Source: Martinezella tropici
GTDB lineage: Bacteria > Pseudomonadota > Alphaproteobacteria > Rhizobiales > Rhizobiaceae
Direction: 5' to 3'
DNA: 64,000 nucleotides
Assembly: GCF_003287875.1 (NCBI RefSeq)
Contig: NZ_QMKK01000054.1
Location: forward strand, 124,001-188,000
Positions 51,478-59,609 of this stretch are shown here, piece by piece; positions within the stretch are counted from its first letter, which is position 1; every line of letters begins with the position of its first letter. A program made the position numbers and the translations under genes. Under the pieces are notes generated by a model, which did not search any database, was not told where the DNA came from, and saw only the letters and a program-made list of their open reading frames with translations.

Positions 51478-52317
51478 ATGAAATTCAGTGCAATTCTCTT
51501 GTCGGGCGTCGTGGCTGCCGCCGCTTTCGCCGCGCCGGCCTTCGCCAAGGACTGGAAGACGGCGACGATTACCCTGGAAGGTGCCTACGCCCCGTGGAAC
51601 ATGACGAATGCCGACGGCACACTCGGCGGCTTCGAGCCGGAACTCGCCAAGGTTCTCTGCGAACGCGCCAAGATCGACTGCAAGCTCGTCGCCTCCGATT
51701 GGGATGGCATGATCCCGGCGCTGAACGCCGGCAAGTTCGACGTGATCATGGATGCGCTGTCGATCACCGACGAGCGCAAGCAGGTTATCGGCTTCACCAT
51801 TCCTTATGCTGCAACGCCTGCCGCTTTTGCGACCGCCAAGGATAGCCCGCTGGCCAACGCCGCCGGCACCGGCACCACGATCAAGATGACCCCCGGCCAG
51901 ACTGGCGTCAAGGAAATCGATGTGCTGAAGGAAGCCTTCAAGGGCAAGACGATCGGCATTCAGGCGGCAACCGTCTACGCCAAGTTCATCTACGACAATT
52001 TCGGTTCGGTCGCCACGATCCGCGAATACAAGACAGGCGCCGACCGCGATCTCGACCTGCAGAACGGCCGCATCGATCTCGGCTTTGACGATGCCGTCTA
52101 CTTTGCGAACGCCTTTGCCAGCGCCAACGATTCGCTCGCCTTCACCGGCCCGGAAATCGCCGGTTCCATCTGGGGTGAAGGCGAAGGCCTTGGCATCCGC
52201 AAGGCGGATACCGACCTGCGCGACAAGTTTAACGAGGCGATCAAGTCCGCGCTTGCCGACGGAACCATCAAGACCCTGTCGATGAAGTGGTTCAAGGTCG
52301 ACGTCAGCCCGAATTGA
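51478..52317 (+). CDS. Polar amino acid ABC transporter binding protein (HisJ type)
   Basis: 279 residues, periplasmic. Signal peptide 'MKFSAILLSGVVAAAAFAAP' cut near 'AFAKD'. SBP_bac_3 fold: 'ATITLEGAYAPWNMTNADG', 'GGFEPELAKVLCERA', 'WDGMIPALNAGKFDVIMDALSITDERKQVIGFT' (landmark segments) and 'TIGIQAATVYAKFI'. The amino acid contact region is of the lysine/arginine/ornithine/histidine class. ATG 51478 follows a GAGGAGC site. It is the first gene of the operon, and a strong hairpin follows it. Confidence 0.93.
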   Translation: MKFSAILLSGVVAAAAFAAPAFAKDWKTATITLEGAYAPWNMTNADGTLGGFEPELAKVLCERAKIDCKLVASDWDGMIPALNAGKFDVIMDALSITDERKQVIGFTIPYAATPAAFATAKDSPLANAAGTGTTIKMTPGQTGVKEIDVLKEAFKGKTIGIQAATVYAKFIYDNFGSVATIREYKTGADRDLDLQNGRIDLGFDDAVYFANAFASANDSLAFTGPEIAGSIWGEGEGLGIRKADTDLRDKFNEAIKSALADGTIKTLSMKWFKVDVSPN

Positions 52318-52343
52318 TGAGCGCGGCCCTCGGGCCACATCAT

Positions 52344-52371
52344 CGGTCTCCGGCTTTGCGGCCGGGGACCG
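52344..52371 (+). terminator. Intercistronic hairpin after the binding-protein gene
   Basis: CGGTCTCCGGC (52344-52354) pairs with GCCGGGGACCG (52361-52371) through one T-G pair, loop TTTGCG. It lies in the 103-base gap before the first permease gene. It is the same arrangement as the hairpin at 5148-5175, probably lowering or stabilising transcript levels. Confidence 0.6.
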
Positions 52372-52420
52372 TATGATATCATCCTGACGCCTGAAACTGC
52401 CACGGATAGGGATTGGATCT

Positions 52421-53146
52421 ATGGCAAGCTTGCAATTGCTGGGCTTCGGCTCGAACGGGTGGGGCGCGCTGCTGCTCGTCGCCGCCTTGATGACGTTAGC
52501 GGTCACGGCGACGGCCCTCATCATCGGAGCCGTGTTGGGCGCGATAATCGCTTTCGCGAAGCTCTCCGGAAGTCTGGTGCTGAAGACGCTCGGCAATATC
52601 TACACCACCGTCTTCCGTGGCGTTCCCGAACTTCTGATCATCTACCTGATCTATTTCGGTGGTTCATCGGCGGTGACGTCGATCGGTAAATGGCTTGGCT
52701 ATGAAGGCTTTCTCGGCCTGCCATCCTTTGCCGCGGGCGCGCTTGCCGTCGGCATTATTTCCGGCGCCTATCAGGCCGAAGTGTTTCGCGGCGCTTATCT
52801 TGCCATTTCCAAGGGCGAGCTTGAGGCAGCATCCGCGATCGGCATGCATCGCGGACTGCGCCTGCGGCGGATCATCATTCCGCAGGTCCTGCGCTTCGCC
52901 ATTCCCGGCCTTGGCAATGTCTGGCAGCTCAGCCTCAAGGATTCCGCGCTGATCTCCGTGACCGGCCTCGCCGAATTGATGCGCACCAGCCAGGTGGCTG
53001 CCGGCTCTACCCGCCAGTACTTCCTCTTCTTCATCGCCGGCGGCATTCTCTATCTGGTCCTGACCAGCCTGTCGGATCGCATCTTCAACAGGGCAGAACG
53101 GCGCGCCAATCGCAGCATGCCGGCCGCGACCATCGGCCAGGCTTGA
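52421..53146 (+). CDS. Amino acid ABC transporter permease (HisQ type)
   Basis: 241 residues with five or so membrane helices of the HisMQ family. 'VFRGVPELLIIYLIYFGG' and 'GAYQAEVFRGAYLAISKGELEAASAIGM' (the EAA loop contacting the ATPase) are diagnostic. It pairs with the second permease 10 bases downstream to form the heterodimeric channel. Confidence 0.94.
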   Translation: MASLQLLGFGSNGWGALLLVAALMTLAVTATALIIGAVLGAIIAFAKLSGSLVLKTLGNIYTTVFRGVPELLIIYLIYFGGSSAVTSIGKWLGYEGFLGLPSFAAGALAVGIISGAYQAEVFRGAYLAISKGELEAASAIGMHRGLRLRRIIIPQVLRFAIPGLGNVWQLSLKDSALISVTGLAELMRTSQVAAGSTRQYFLFFIAGGILYLVLTSLSDRIFNRAERRANRSMPAATIGQA

Positions 53147-53156
53147 GGAGGACGGT

Positions 53157-53861
53157 ATGGATTTCGATTTCCTTGCGAGCACGATGGTCACGCTGCTGAA
53201 GGCGGTGCCGATGACGCTGCTTCTCTTCTTCCTGTCGGTCCTCTGCGGCGGCATTCTGGCGCTCGTCATCGTCGCCATGCGCGTCAGCGGCAATCCGATT
53301 CTCTCCGGTTTTGCCAAGGGCTATATTTTCGTGTTTCGCGGCTCGCCACTGCTGATCCAGATGTTCCTGGTCTTCTACGGTTTGGCGCAATTCTCGCTCA
53401 TCCGCTATTCGTTCCTGTGGCCCTTCCTGCGTGAGCCGGTCGTCTGCGCCATCCTGTCGCTGGCGCTTTGCACCGCCGGTTATTCGGCCGAGATCTTCCG
53501 CGGCGGCATCCGTGCCGTTTCGCCGAAGGAGATCGAAGCCGCCCGTTCGATCGGCATGTCAGGCTTCCTGCTGGTGCGCCGCATCATCGCGCCGATCGCC
53601 TTCCGGCACGCGCTGCCGGCCTATTTGACCGAGATCGTGCTGATGATGAAGTCGACGGCGCTTGCGAGCCTCGTCACGGTCTGGGAGGTCACGGGCGTTG
53701 CCCAGCGGTTGATCTCGCAGACCTACCGCACGATGGAGGTCTTCATCTGCGCGGCGATCATCTACCTCGTGCTGAATTTCATCATTCTGCAGGCCATGGC
53801 CCTGCTGGAATATTCTCTGTCCCGCCATCGCCGCGCCATTCCGCCGGCGTTGAAGGCCTAA
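53157..53861 (+). CDS. Amino acid ABC transporter permease (HisM type)
   Basis: 234 residues, HisMQ family. 'VFRGSPLLIQMFLVFYG', 'TAGYSAEIFRGGIRAVSPKEIEAARSIGM' (EAA loop, landmark) and 'YLTEIVLMMKSTALASLVTVWEV' are typical. Ribosome site TTGAGGAGG just before ATG 53157. It is followed by the ATPase gene after 22 bases. Confidence 0.94.
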   Translation: MDFDFLASTMVTLLKAVPMTLLLFFLSVLCGGILALVIVAMRVSGNPILSGFAKGYIFVFRGSPLLIQMFLVFYGLAQFSLIRYSFLWPFLREPVVCAILSLALCTAGYSAEIFRGGIRAVSPKEIEAARSIGMSGFLLVRRIIAPIAFRHALPAYLTEIVLMMKSTALASLVTVWEVTGVAQRLISQTYRTMEVFICAAIIYLVLNFIILQAMALLEYSLSRHRRAIPPALKA

Positions 53862-53883
53862 AGCTTACTGGAGCAGGCAAATC

Positions 53884-54660
53884 ATGCCAGGTGTCACCCG
53901 ACTTTCCGTCCGCAACATCCGCAAGAGCTTCGGTACCCATGAGGTCTTGCGCGGCATTTCCCTCGATGCGCAGGATGGCGATGTGATTTCGCTGCTCGGC
54001 GCTTCCGGTTCGGGCAAATCGACTTTCCTTCGCTGCATCAATCTTCTCGAAATTGCCACGGATGGCGAGATCTGGGTGGATGGCGAGCAGATCCGCATGA
54101 TCCACAAGAATGGCAGGAGCTATCCGGCGAGCCATAAGCAGGTGGATCATATTCGTTCCGAACTCGGCATGGTCTTCCAGAGCTTCAATCTCTGGTCTCA
54201 CATGACGATCCTGCAGAATGTCATCGAGGGGCCGGTTCATGTCCTGAAGCGTCCCCGCGCTGAGTGCATTGCCGAGGCCGAAGTGCTGCTGGAAAAGGTC
54301 GGCATTGCCGACAAGCGCCATGCCTATCCCGCCCATCTCTCCGGCGGCCAGCAGCAGCGCGCGGCGATTGCCCGCGCGCTGGCCATGAAGCCGAAGGTCA
54401 TGCTGTTCGACGAGCCGACCTCGGCGCTTGATCCGGAACTCGTCGGCGAAGTGCTGCGCGTCATGCGCGCCCTTGCCGAAGAAGGCATGACCATGCTGGT
54501 CGTCACCCACGAGATGAGCTTCGCCCGCAATGTCTCCAACCGCGTGGTCTTCATGAAGGAAGGGCTTGTCGAAAGCACCGGCACGCCGGATGAGATGTTC
54601 GGCGGCGGCGCCTCGCCGGCTTTCCGCCAGTTCATCGGCCATTTCGGAAACGGGCAATGA
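53884..54660 (+). CDS. Amino acid ABC transporter ATPase (HisP type)
   Basis: 258 residues. Walker A 'LLGASGSGKSTFLRC', Q-loop 'MVFQSFNLWSHMTIL', signature 'LSGGQQQRAAIARAL', Walker B 'VMLFDEPTSALDPEL', switch His in 'VVTHEMSFA'. The insertion between Walker A and Q-loop ('MIHKNGRSYPASHKQ') is typical of HisP proteins. The stop overlaps the next start (ATGA), tying the lyase-like gene to the transporter. Confidence 0.95.
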   Translation: MPGVTRLSVRNIRKSFGTHEVLRGISLDAQDGDVISLLGASGSGKSTFLRCINLLEIATDGEIWVDGEQIRMIHKNGRSYPASHKQVDHIRSELGMVFQSFNLWSHMTILQNVIEGPVHVLKRPRAECIAEAEVLLEKVGIADKRHAYPAHLSGGQQQRAAIARALAMKPKVMLFDEPTSALDPELVGEVLRVMRALAEEGMTMLVVTHEMSFARNVSNRVVFMKEGLVESTGTPDEMFGGGASPAFRQFIGHFGNGQ

Positions 54661-56162
54661 CCGTCACGATCGATAGGCCGCTATCTTGGCGCGACGTCGC
54701 ACGCGTCGGCGGCGGCGAGCCGCTTTCCCTTTCCGATGCCGCCTGGGATCGCGTTGTCGAGGCGAGCCGCATCGTCGAGCGCATCGTCGAAACGGGCGTG
54801 CGCGCATATGGCGTCAATACCGGTGTCGGTGCGCTTTCCGATACCGTGGTCGATCGCGATTCCCAGAGCCGGCTCTCGCGCAACATCATCTTGAGCCACG
54901 CCTGTGGCGTCGGCCCATTGCTGCCGGTCCGAGAGGTGCGCTCGATCATTGCGGCGCAGATCGCCAATTTCGCCCATGGCCATTCCGGCGTGAGGCCCGA
55001 AATCGTCAGGCATCTGGCTGCGTTTCTCGAGCATGACTGCATTCCGGAAGTCCCGTCCAAGGGCTCCGCCGGTTATCTCACGCATAACGCCCATGCGGCT
55101 CTCGTCCTGATCGGCGAGGGAAGGGCTATCGTGAAGGGCACATCCATGAGCGGTGCCGAGGCACTCGCCGCAATCGGCCTGAGCCCCCTGGTGCTCGGCG
55201 CCAAGGAAGGCCTGAGCCTCGTCAACGGCACGGCCTGCGCCACCGGATTGTCGGCGCTTGCTGTCTCTCGTGCCGAACGCCTGCTCGATTGGGCCGATGC
55301 CATCGCCGCGCTGACCCTGGAAGCCGCAGGTTGCCAGATGGCGGCTTTCGACGAGAAAGTATTGGCGCTGCGCCCATCGGCTGGCATCGCCAAGGTCGGG
55401 CGCAGGCTTCGTAGCCGTCTGCATGGCAGCGGCCTCATTGCTGCCGCTCTCGGACGGCGCACGCAGGATGCCTTGAGCCTGAGATCGGTGCCTCATGCCC
55501 ATGGCGCAGCCTGGGATGTCTTCGAGCAGACGGCCGATATCGTCGATCAGGAACTGGCTTCAGTCACGGATAATCCAGCCGTTTCGGGTACACCTGAAAA
55601 GCCCGTCGTCTCCTCCGAAGCCCATGCCGTTGCCCCCGCCCTCGGCCAGGCGGCCGATAGTCTGGCTATCGCGATCGCGCAGATATCGGCGATGAGCGAG
55701 CGGCGGACGGATCGCCTCGTCAATCCGCTGGTCAGCGGCCTGCCGCCGTTCCTTGCGAGCGACGCCGGCAGCCATTCCGGTTTCATGATCGCGCAATATA
55801 CGGCTGCAGCGCTGAGCAACGACAACCGGCGGCTCGCCGCTCCTGCTTCGCTCGACGGCGGCCTGACCTCCGGCCTGCAGGAAGACTTCCTGGCCCATCC
55901 CACGGCGGCGGCCAACAAGCTGCTCGCGATCCTCGATAACGCGGAATACATCCTGGCGATCGAACTGATGGCGGCGGCGCAGGCGCACGATTTTCTCACC
56001 TCGCAGGGCACGCGGGCGCCAGGAACCGAGCATATCTATGCGGCCGCTCGTTCCTGCGTGCCCATCTATGGCGACGATCGTCCGCTGAATGCGGATATGG
56101 AAGCCTTACGAGGCATGATCGCCAAGATCGCGCCGCCTGCGGAAGATGAAACTGGAGCATGA
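54657..56162 (+). CDS. Aromatic ammonia-lyase (HutH) homologue lacking the MIO motif
   Basis: 501 residues, clearly of the HAL/PAL fold: 'AYGVNTGVGALSDT' (Tyr51), 'LSRNIILSHACGVGPLLPVRE', 'IANFAHGHSGVRPEIV', 'EGLSLVNGTACATGLSAL', 'TQDALSLRSVPHAHG', 'QEDFLAHPTAAANK'. The expected GS-x-GASGDLAPLAH, whose Ala-Ser-Gly cyclises to the MIO electrophile, is replaced by 'GSAGYLTHNAHAALV' (residues ~136-150), three residues shorter. So ordinary MIO chemistry on histidine is unlikely. As I recall, ergothionase, a trimethylamine lyase acting on ergothioneine, is a MIO-less relative, so elimination from an N-methylated histidine derivative is a candidate function. Co-translated with the importer; HutC-type repressor upstream. 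Might be annotated hutH by automatic methods. Confidence 0.8.
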   Translation: MTVTIDRPLSWRDVARVGGGEPLSLSDAAWDRVVEASRIVERIVETGVRAYGVNTGVGALSDTVVDRDSQSRLSRNIILSHACGVGPLLPVREVRSIIAAQIANFAHGHSGVRPEIVRHLAAFLEHDCIPEVPSKGSAGYLTHNAHAALVLIGEGRAIVKGTSMSGAEALAAIGLSPLVLGAKEGLSLVNGTACATGLSALAVSRAERLLDWADAIAALTLEAAGCQMAAFDEKVLALRPSAGIAKVGRRLRSRLHGSGLIAAALGRRTQDALSLRSVPHAHGAAWDVFEQTADIVDQELASVTDNPAVSGTPEKPVVSSEAHAVAPALGQAADSLAIAIAQISAMSERRTDRLVNPLVSGLPPFLASDAGSHSGFMIAQYTAAALSNDNRRLAAPASLDGGLTSGLQEDFLAHPTAAANKLLAILDNAEYILAIELMAAAQAHDFLTSQGTRAPGTEHIYAAARSCVPIYGDDRPLNADMEALRGMIAKIAPPAEDETGA

Positions 56163-56163
56163 A

Positions 56164-57312
56164 ATGACTGCGGAATTCGACCTTGCCGTCGTCGGCCTCG
56201 GCGCAATGGGAAGTGCGGCCTTGTCTTTCGCCGCAGCGCGCGGCGCAAAGGCGATCGGGATCGAGGCACATTTCCCCGCTCATTCCCTCAGCTCCTCGCA
56301 TGGCGACAGCCGCCTGATCCGCCTCGGCTACTTCGAAGATCCGTCCTATGTGCCGCTGCTGGAGCGTGCCTATCAAAACTGGCGCGCGCTGGAGGCGAGG
56401 CTGCGGGCCGAGATTCTGACTGTTACGGGCGTCCTGCAGATCGGCACGCCCGACAGCAAGATCGTCAGCGGCACGCGCGCCTCCTGTGACATGCATGGGT
56501 TGCCGTACGAAGTACTCGACCGCGACGCCATGAACCGTCGTTTTCCGGCTTTTACGTTGGAAAAAGGGGAGGTCGGCGTGCTCGATCCGCAGGGCGGCTA
56601 TGTCAGGCCTGAAGCGGCGATCATGGGCTATTTGAAGCTTGCGGCGGAAGATGGTGCTGTTTTGCATTTCGGCGAGCGCGTTGTCGCGATCGATCCTGAT
56701 GGTACGGGTGTCACCGTCGTTTCCTCGACAGGGCGATATCGCGCCCGCAAGGTGATCGTCGCAACGGGCGCATGGATTGCCGAGCTCGTGCCGCAGCTGA
56801 AGGCGCATGCTCAGCCGATCCGGCAGGTGGTCGCGTGGTATCAGCCGAGGGATGGTTTTGTTGCCGAGCCGCAGCGCATGCCCTGCTTCCTGCAGGATGA
56901 AGGCGCCGAAGGTTCCTATTTCGGCTTTCCGGCGATCGGCGTCGATGGCGTGAAAATCGGTCGCCACGCCCATTTCCGGGAGCCGATCGACCCGACCATG
57001 CCCAATCCGCCGGTCAATGACGCCGACACCGATCTGCTCGATAGCTTCGCCCGCAAGCGCCTGCCGAATGCCGCCTCGTTTCGCGTGCGAGCGACCACCT
57101 GCCGCTACACCATGCTGCCGAGCGAGGATTTCCTCATCGATCAAATGCCGGGACAGCCGAATGTGATGGTCTCGTCGGCCTGTTCCGGCCACGGCTTCAA
57201 ATTTACGAGCGTGGTCGGCGAGATTCTCGCCGATCTGGCGCTCCAAGGCGGAAGCGCATTGCCGACCGCGCTGTTCTCTTTTGAGAAGCATTTTGGCGGT
57301 CTGGAAGCATAG
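56164..57312 (+). CDS. FAD-dependent N-methyl amino acid oxidase (monomeric sarcosine oxidase/SolA-like)
   Basis: 382 residues. The dinucleotide-binding 'DLAVVGLGAMGSAALSFAAA' is at the N-terminus. 'SSSHGDSRLIRLGYFEDPSYVPL' resembles the MSOX/SolA Arg segment. 'TTCRYTMLPSEDFLID' holds the Cys that covalently binds FAD in this family, and 'ACSGHGFKFTSVVGEI' ends the FAD domain. These enzymes oxidatively remove N-methyl groups (sarcosine, N-methyltryptophan), giving formaldehyde and H2O2. Start ATG 56164 (TGGAGC upstream) lies 1 base after the lyase-like stop, so it belongs to the same operon and possibly the same pathway. Confidence 0.88.
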   Translation: MTAEFDLAVVGLGAMGSAALSFAAARGAKAIGIEAHFPAHSLSSSHGDSRLIRLGYFEDPSYVPLLERAYQNWRALEARLRAEILTVTGVLQIGTPDSKIVSGTRASCDMHGLPYEVLDRDAMNRRFPAFTLEKGEVGVLDPQGGYVRPEAAIMGYLKLAAEDGAVLHFGERVVAIDPDGTGVTVVSSTGRYRARKVIVATGAWIAELVPQLKAHAQPIRQVVAWYQPRDGFVAEPQRMPCFLQDEGAEGSYFGFPAIGVDGVKIGRHAHFREPIDPTMPNPPVNDADTDLLDSFARKRLPNAASFRVRATTCRYTMLPSEDFLIDQMPGQPNVMVSSACSGHGFKFTSVVGEILADLALQGGSALPTALFSFEKHFGGLEA

Positions 57313-57333
57313 GCCACCAATCTCGCGGGCAAT

Positions 57334-57828
57334 TCAGCCGATCGTCATGCGTCGCAGCACGTCCGATCGGAAATAGAAGTGTTGGACGAGCGCGCCGAGG
57401 ATGTGAAGGACGACGACGATCCAGAGCAGGGACTTGATCGGTCCGCCATGAACGAATGCCGCCGTATCGATCCCCAGATAGTAGGCTGCTATACCCGACA
57501 GCGGCATCGCGAAGATCAGCACATAGAGCAGGACATGTGTCAGCTGCGCAAGGTAGTGCAGGAAGGCAGGCTGGCCATCCGGCGTAGCGGGGACGTCGGA
57601 CGAAAATCTGACTGCAAGGCGCAGGACGGCGAGCAACAGGACAGCAATGCCGGCATAGGCGTGGATATTGGCGCTGGCAATATCGGCTGATGAGGGCGTC
57701 TGGCCGTTGCGGATCAGACGCCGCCACGCGTTCATCCCGTCAGGAAACAAGAGATTGAAAAAGATCAGCAGCGCCATGAGCCAGTGAAGGATGCGTTGCG
57801 GAATGGAATAGGCAGCTCTGGCAGGCAT
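57334..57828 (-). CDS. Cytochrome b561 family protein
   Basis: 164 residues, four membrane helices. Haem-ligand His candidates are in 'IPQRILHWLMALLIFFN', 'SANIHAYAGIAVLLLAVLRLAVRF', 'HYLAQLTHVLLYVLIFAMP' and 'VVVLHILGALVQHFYF', matching the di-haem prokaryotic b561 (CybB) pattern. It moves electrons between quinol and a periplasmic or membrane partner (superoxide oxidase activity is known for CybB). It converges on the oxidase gene with a 21-base gap. Confidence 0.92.
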   Translation of the reverse strand: MPARAAYSIPQRILHWLMALLIFFNLLFPDGMNAWRRLIRNGQTPSSADIASANIHAYAGIAVLLLAVLRLAVRFSSDVPATPDGQPAFLHYLAQLTHVLLYVLIFAMPLSGIAAYYLGIDTAAFVHGGPIKSLLWIVVVLHILGALVQHFYFRSDVLRRMTIG

Positions 57829-57941
57829 TGGCTCTCCTTAGATTGAAACTGTTCTAAAGATAGAACGTGATCCTAACGAGAACCTGAACGCCACGGGGAG
57901 CTTGTCGGGCCGTCGGGTTGTGGTGAGCTGGGGACCTTCCA

Positions 57942-58047
57942 CTAGAACATTTCCGCTTTTCTTCGAATTGCGAAAACGCTCAATCTCCTTGTTTGTTTAT
58001 GCATTCCGGACGGAAAACCGCGGCGCACTTTTCCTGGAGTGCCCTAG
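57942..58047. repeat. RIME-like Rhizobium intergenic palindromic repeat, copy 2
   Basis: A 106-base element bounded by CTAG at both ends, with roughly complementary termini (CTAGAACATTTCC against the reverse complement CTAGGGCACTCCAGG). It shares the core TTCCGGACGGAAAACCGC (58004-58021 region) with copy 1 at 14352-14446. It lies in the gap between cytochrome b561 and the aldehyde dehydrogenase end; the rest of that 270-base gap shows nothing else. Confidence 0.82.
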
Positions 58048-58099
58048 CATTTCAACGGGAGCCCCGACGGCCCATTCAGGCCTCCGGGGCTCCGCGCTG

Positions 58100-59515
58100 T
58101 CAGCTCAGCACCGCACGCGGTTCGAGGAAGGATTCCAGGCCATAGGTGCCGAATTCGCGGCCGATACCCGATTGCTTGAACCCGCCGAAGGGCGCAAGCG
58201 GCTCGTGCGGTGCGCCGTTGATGACGACCCGGCCGGCTTCGATGCGCTCGGCGAGCCGCTTTGCCCTGGCGATATCGGACGAGAAGACATAGGCCTGCAG
58301 GCCATAGGCTGTATCGTTGGCGATTTCGAGCGCATGTGCCTCATCGCGATAGGGAATGACGCAAAGCACCGGCCCGAAAATCTCCTCGCGGGCGATCCTC
58401 ATATCGTTGTTGACGCCGGAGAAGATCGTCGGGCGAACGAACCAGCCGCGATCGAGCCCTTCAGGACGGCCTTCACCGCCCACGATCAGCCGTGCACCCT
58501 CCTCCTGGCCGAGGCGGATATAGGATTGAACGCGATCCCATTGCTTCTGGCTGACCATCGGGCCGATTTTGACGGCAGGATCGCTTGCATCACCCACCTT
58601 GAGCGTCGCGACGGCTTGGACAAGTCGGTCATGGATTTCCGCCAGCCGGCTTTCCGGCGCGAGAATGCGGGTGCCGGCAATGCAGGCCTGGCCGCTATTG
58701 GCAAAGCCGGCAGCCACTACCTGCGGGATGACGGTATTAAGGTCGGCATCGTCCAGAATGATGTTCGGGCTCTTGCCGCCGAGCTCGAGCGTCACGCGCT
58801 TCAAAGTCACTGAGGCCGCCTGGAGGATCGCCCGACCCGTCACCGTCGAGCCGGTGAAGCTGATCTTGGCGATGTCGCGATGGCTGCTGAGGGCGGCGCC
58901 GACCACATGACCGTATCCGTTGACGATGTTGAAAACGCCTTTCGGCAGGCCGGCGGCGTGCAGGCATTCGGTGATGAGCTGCGTCTGGATCGCGCTCATT
59001 TCCGACGGCTTGATCACCATGGTCGTGCCCGCGGCAATGGCGGTGGCAAGTTTGCTGCAGATGAAGCCGTAATTGCTGTTCCACGGCGTGATGGCGGCTG
59101 CCACGCCGGCAGGGCGCATTTCGATTTCCGCATGGCCGATGCGACGACGAAATTCATAATTGTCGAGCGTCTTGGCCATGTGGAGAAACGCCGTGGCGGC
59201 GTGCGGCACCGAAAAGCCGATGAAGGATGCCGGCGCGCCATATTCCTCGCGCATGGCGTCGGTGAGATCGGAGGCTCTAGTCTCGACCGCATCGTGCAGG
59301 CTGTGCAGCATGGCGACGCGCTCGGCCTTCGAGCTTTGCGACTGGCTCGCAAATGCTGCCTTGGCAGCGCTGACGGCATTGTCGACATCCTGCTCGTCGC
59401 CAAGGCGAACGGTGCCGATTTGCTCTTCCGTGGCTGGATTGAAAAGAGGGGCTTCTTCCGTGCCATGGGGCTGAACGAAGCTGCCGTTGATATAGATCGT
59501 GTCGATGGTGCGCAT
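58100..59515 (-). CDS. NAD(P)-dependent aldehyde dehydrogenase
   Basis: 471 residues from ATG 59515 (AAGGAG upstream). Catalytic Cys in 'ANSGQACIAGTRILAPESRL', general-base Glu in 'VTLELGGKSPNIILDD', cofactor loop 'ISFTGSTVTGRAIL', oxyanion Asn in 'ITPWNSNYGFICSKLATAI'. It oxidises an aldehyde to the acid; the closest named class (betaine/gamma-aminobutyraldehyde/aromatic) cannot be assigned safely. Divergent from a LysR gene 94 bases away, which probably controls it. Confidence 0.93.
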   Translation of the reverse strand: MRTIDTIYINGSFVQPHGTEEAPLFNPATEEQIGTVRLGDEQDVDNAVSAAKAAFASQSQSSKAERVAMLHSLHDAVETRASDLTDAMREEYGAPASFIGFSVPHAATAFLHMAKTLDNYEFRRRIGHAEIEMRPAGVAAAITPWNSNYGFICSKLATAIAAGTTMVIKPSEMSAIQTQLITECLHAAGLPKGVFNIVNGYGHVVGAALSSHRDIAKISFTGSTVTGRAILQAASVTLKRVTLELGGKSPNIILDDADLNTVIPQVVAAGFANSGQACIAGTRILAPESRLAEIHDRLVQAVATLKVGDASDPAVKIGPMVSQKQWDRVQSYIRLGQEEGARLIVGGEGRPEGLDRGWFVRPTIFSGVNNDMRIAREEIFGPVLCVIPYRDEAHALEIANDTAYGLQAYVFSSDIARAKRLAERIEAGRVVINGAPHEPLAPFGGFKQSGIGREFGTYGLESFLEPRAVLS

Positions 59516-59609
59516 GAGCGTCTCCTTTATCTTCACCAGAGAGGTAAGATGCGCTATTTGATCGGTCTAGCAGGACAAAGCGGAACAGGCTGATAAGGAA
59601 AATCGCGCA

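Noticed and set aside
51285..57312. Standard histidine utilisation (hut) operon
   Set aside because: hutU, hutI and hutG are absent and the HutH homologue lacks the MIO motif, so the plain label would mislead.
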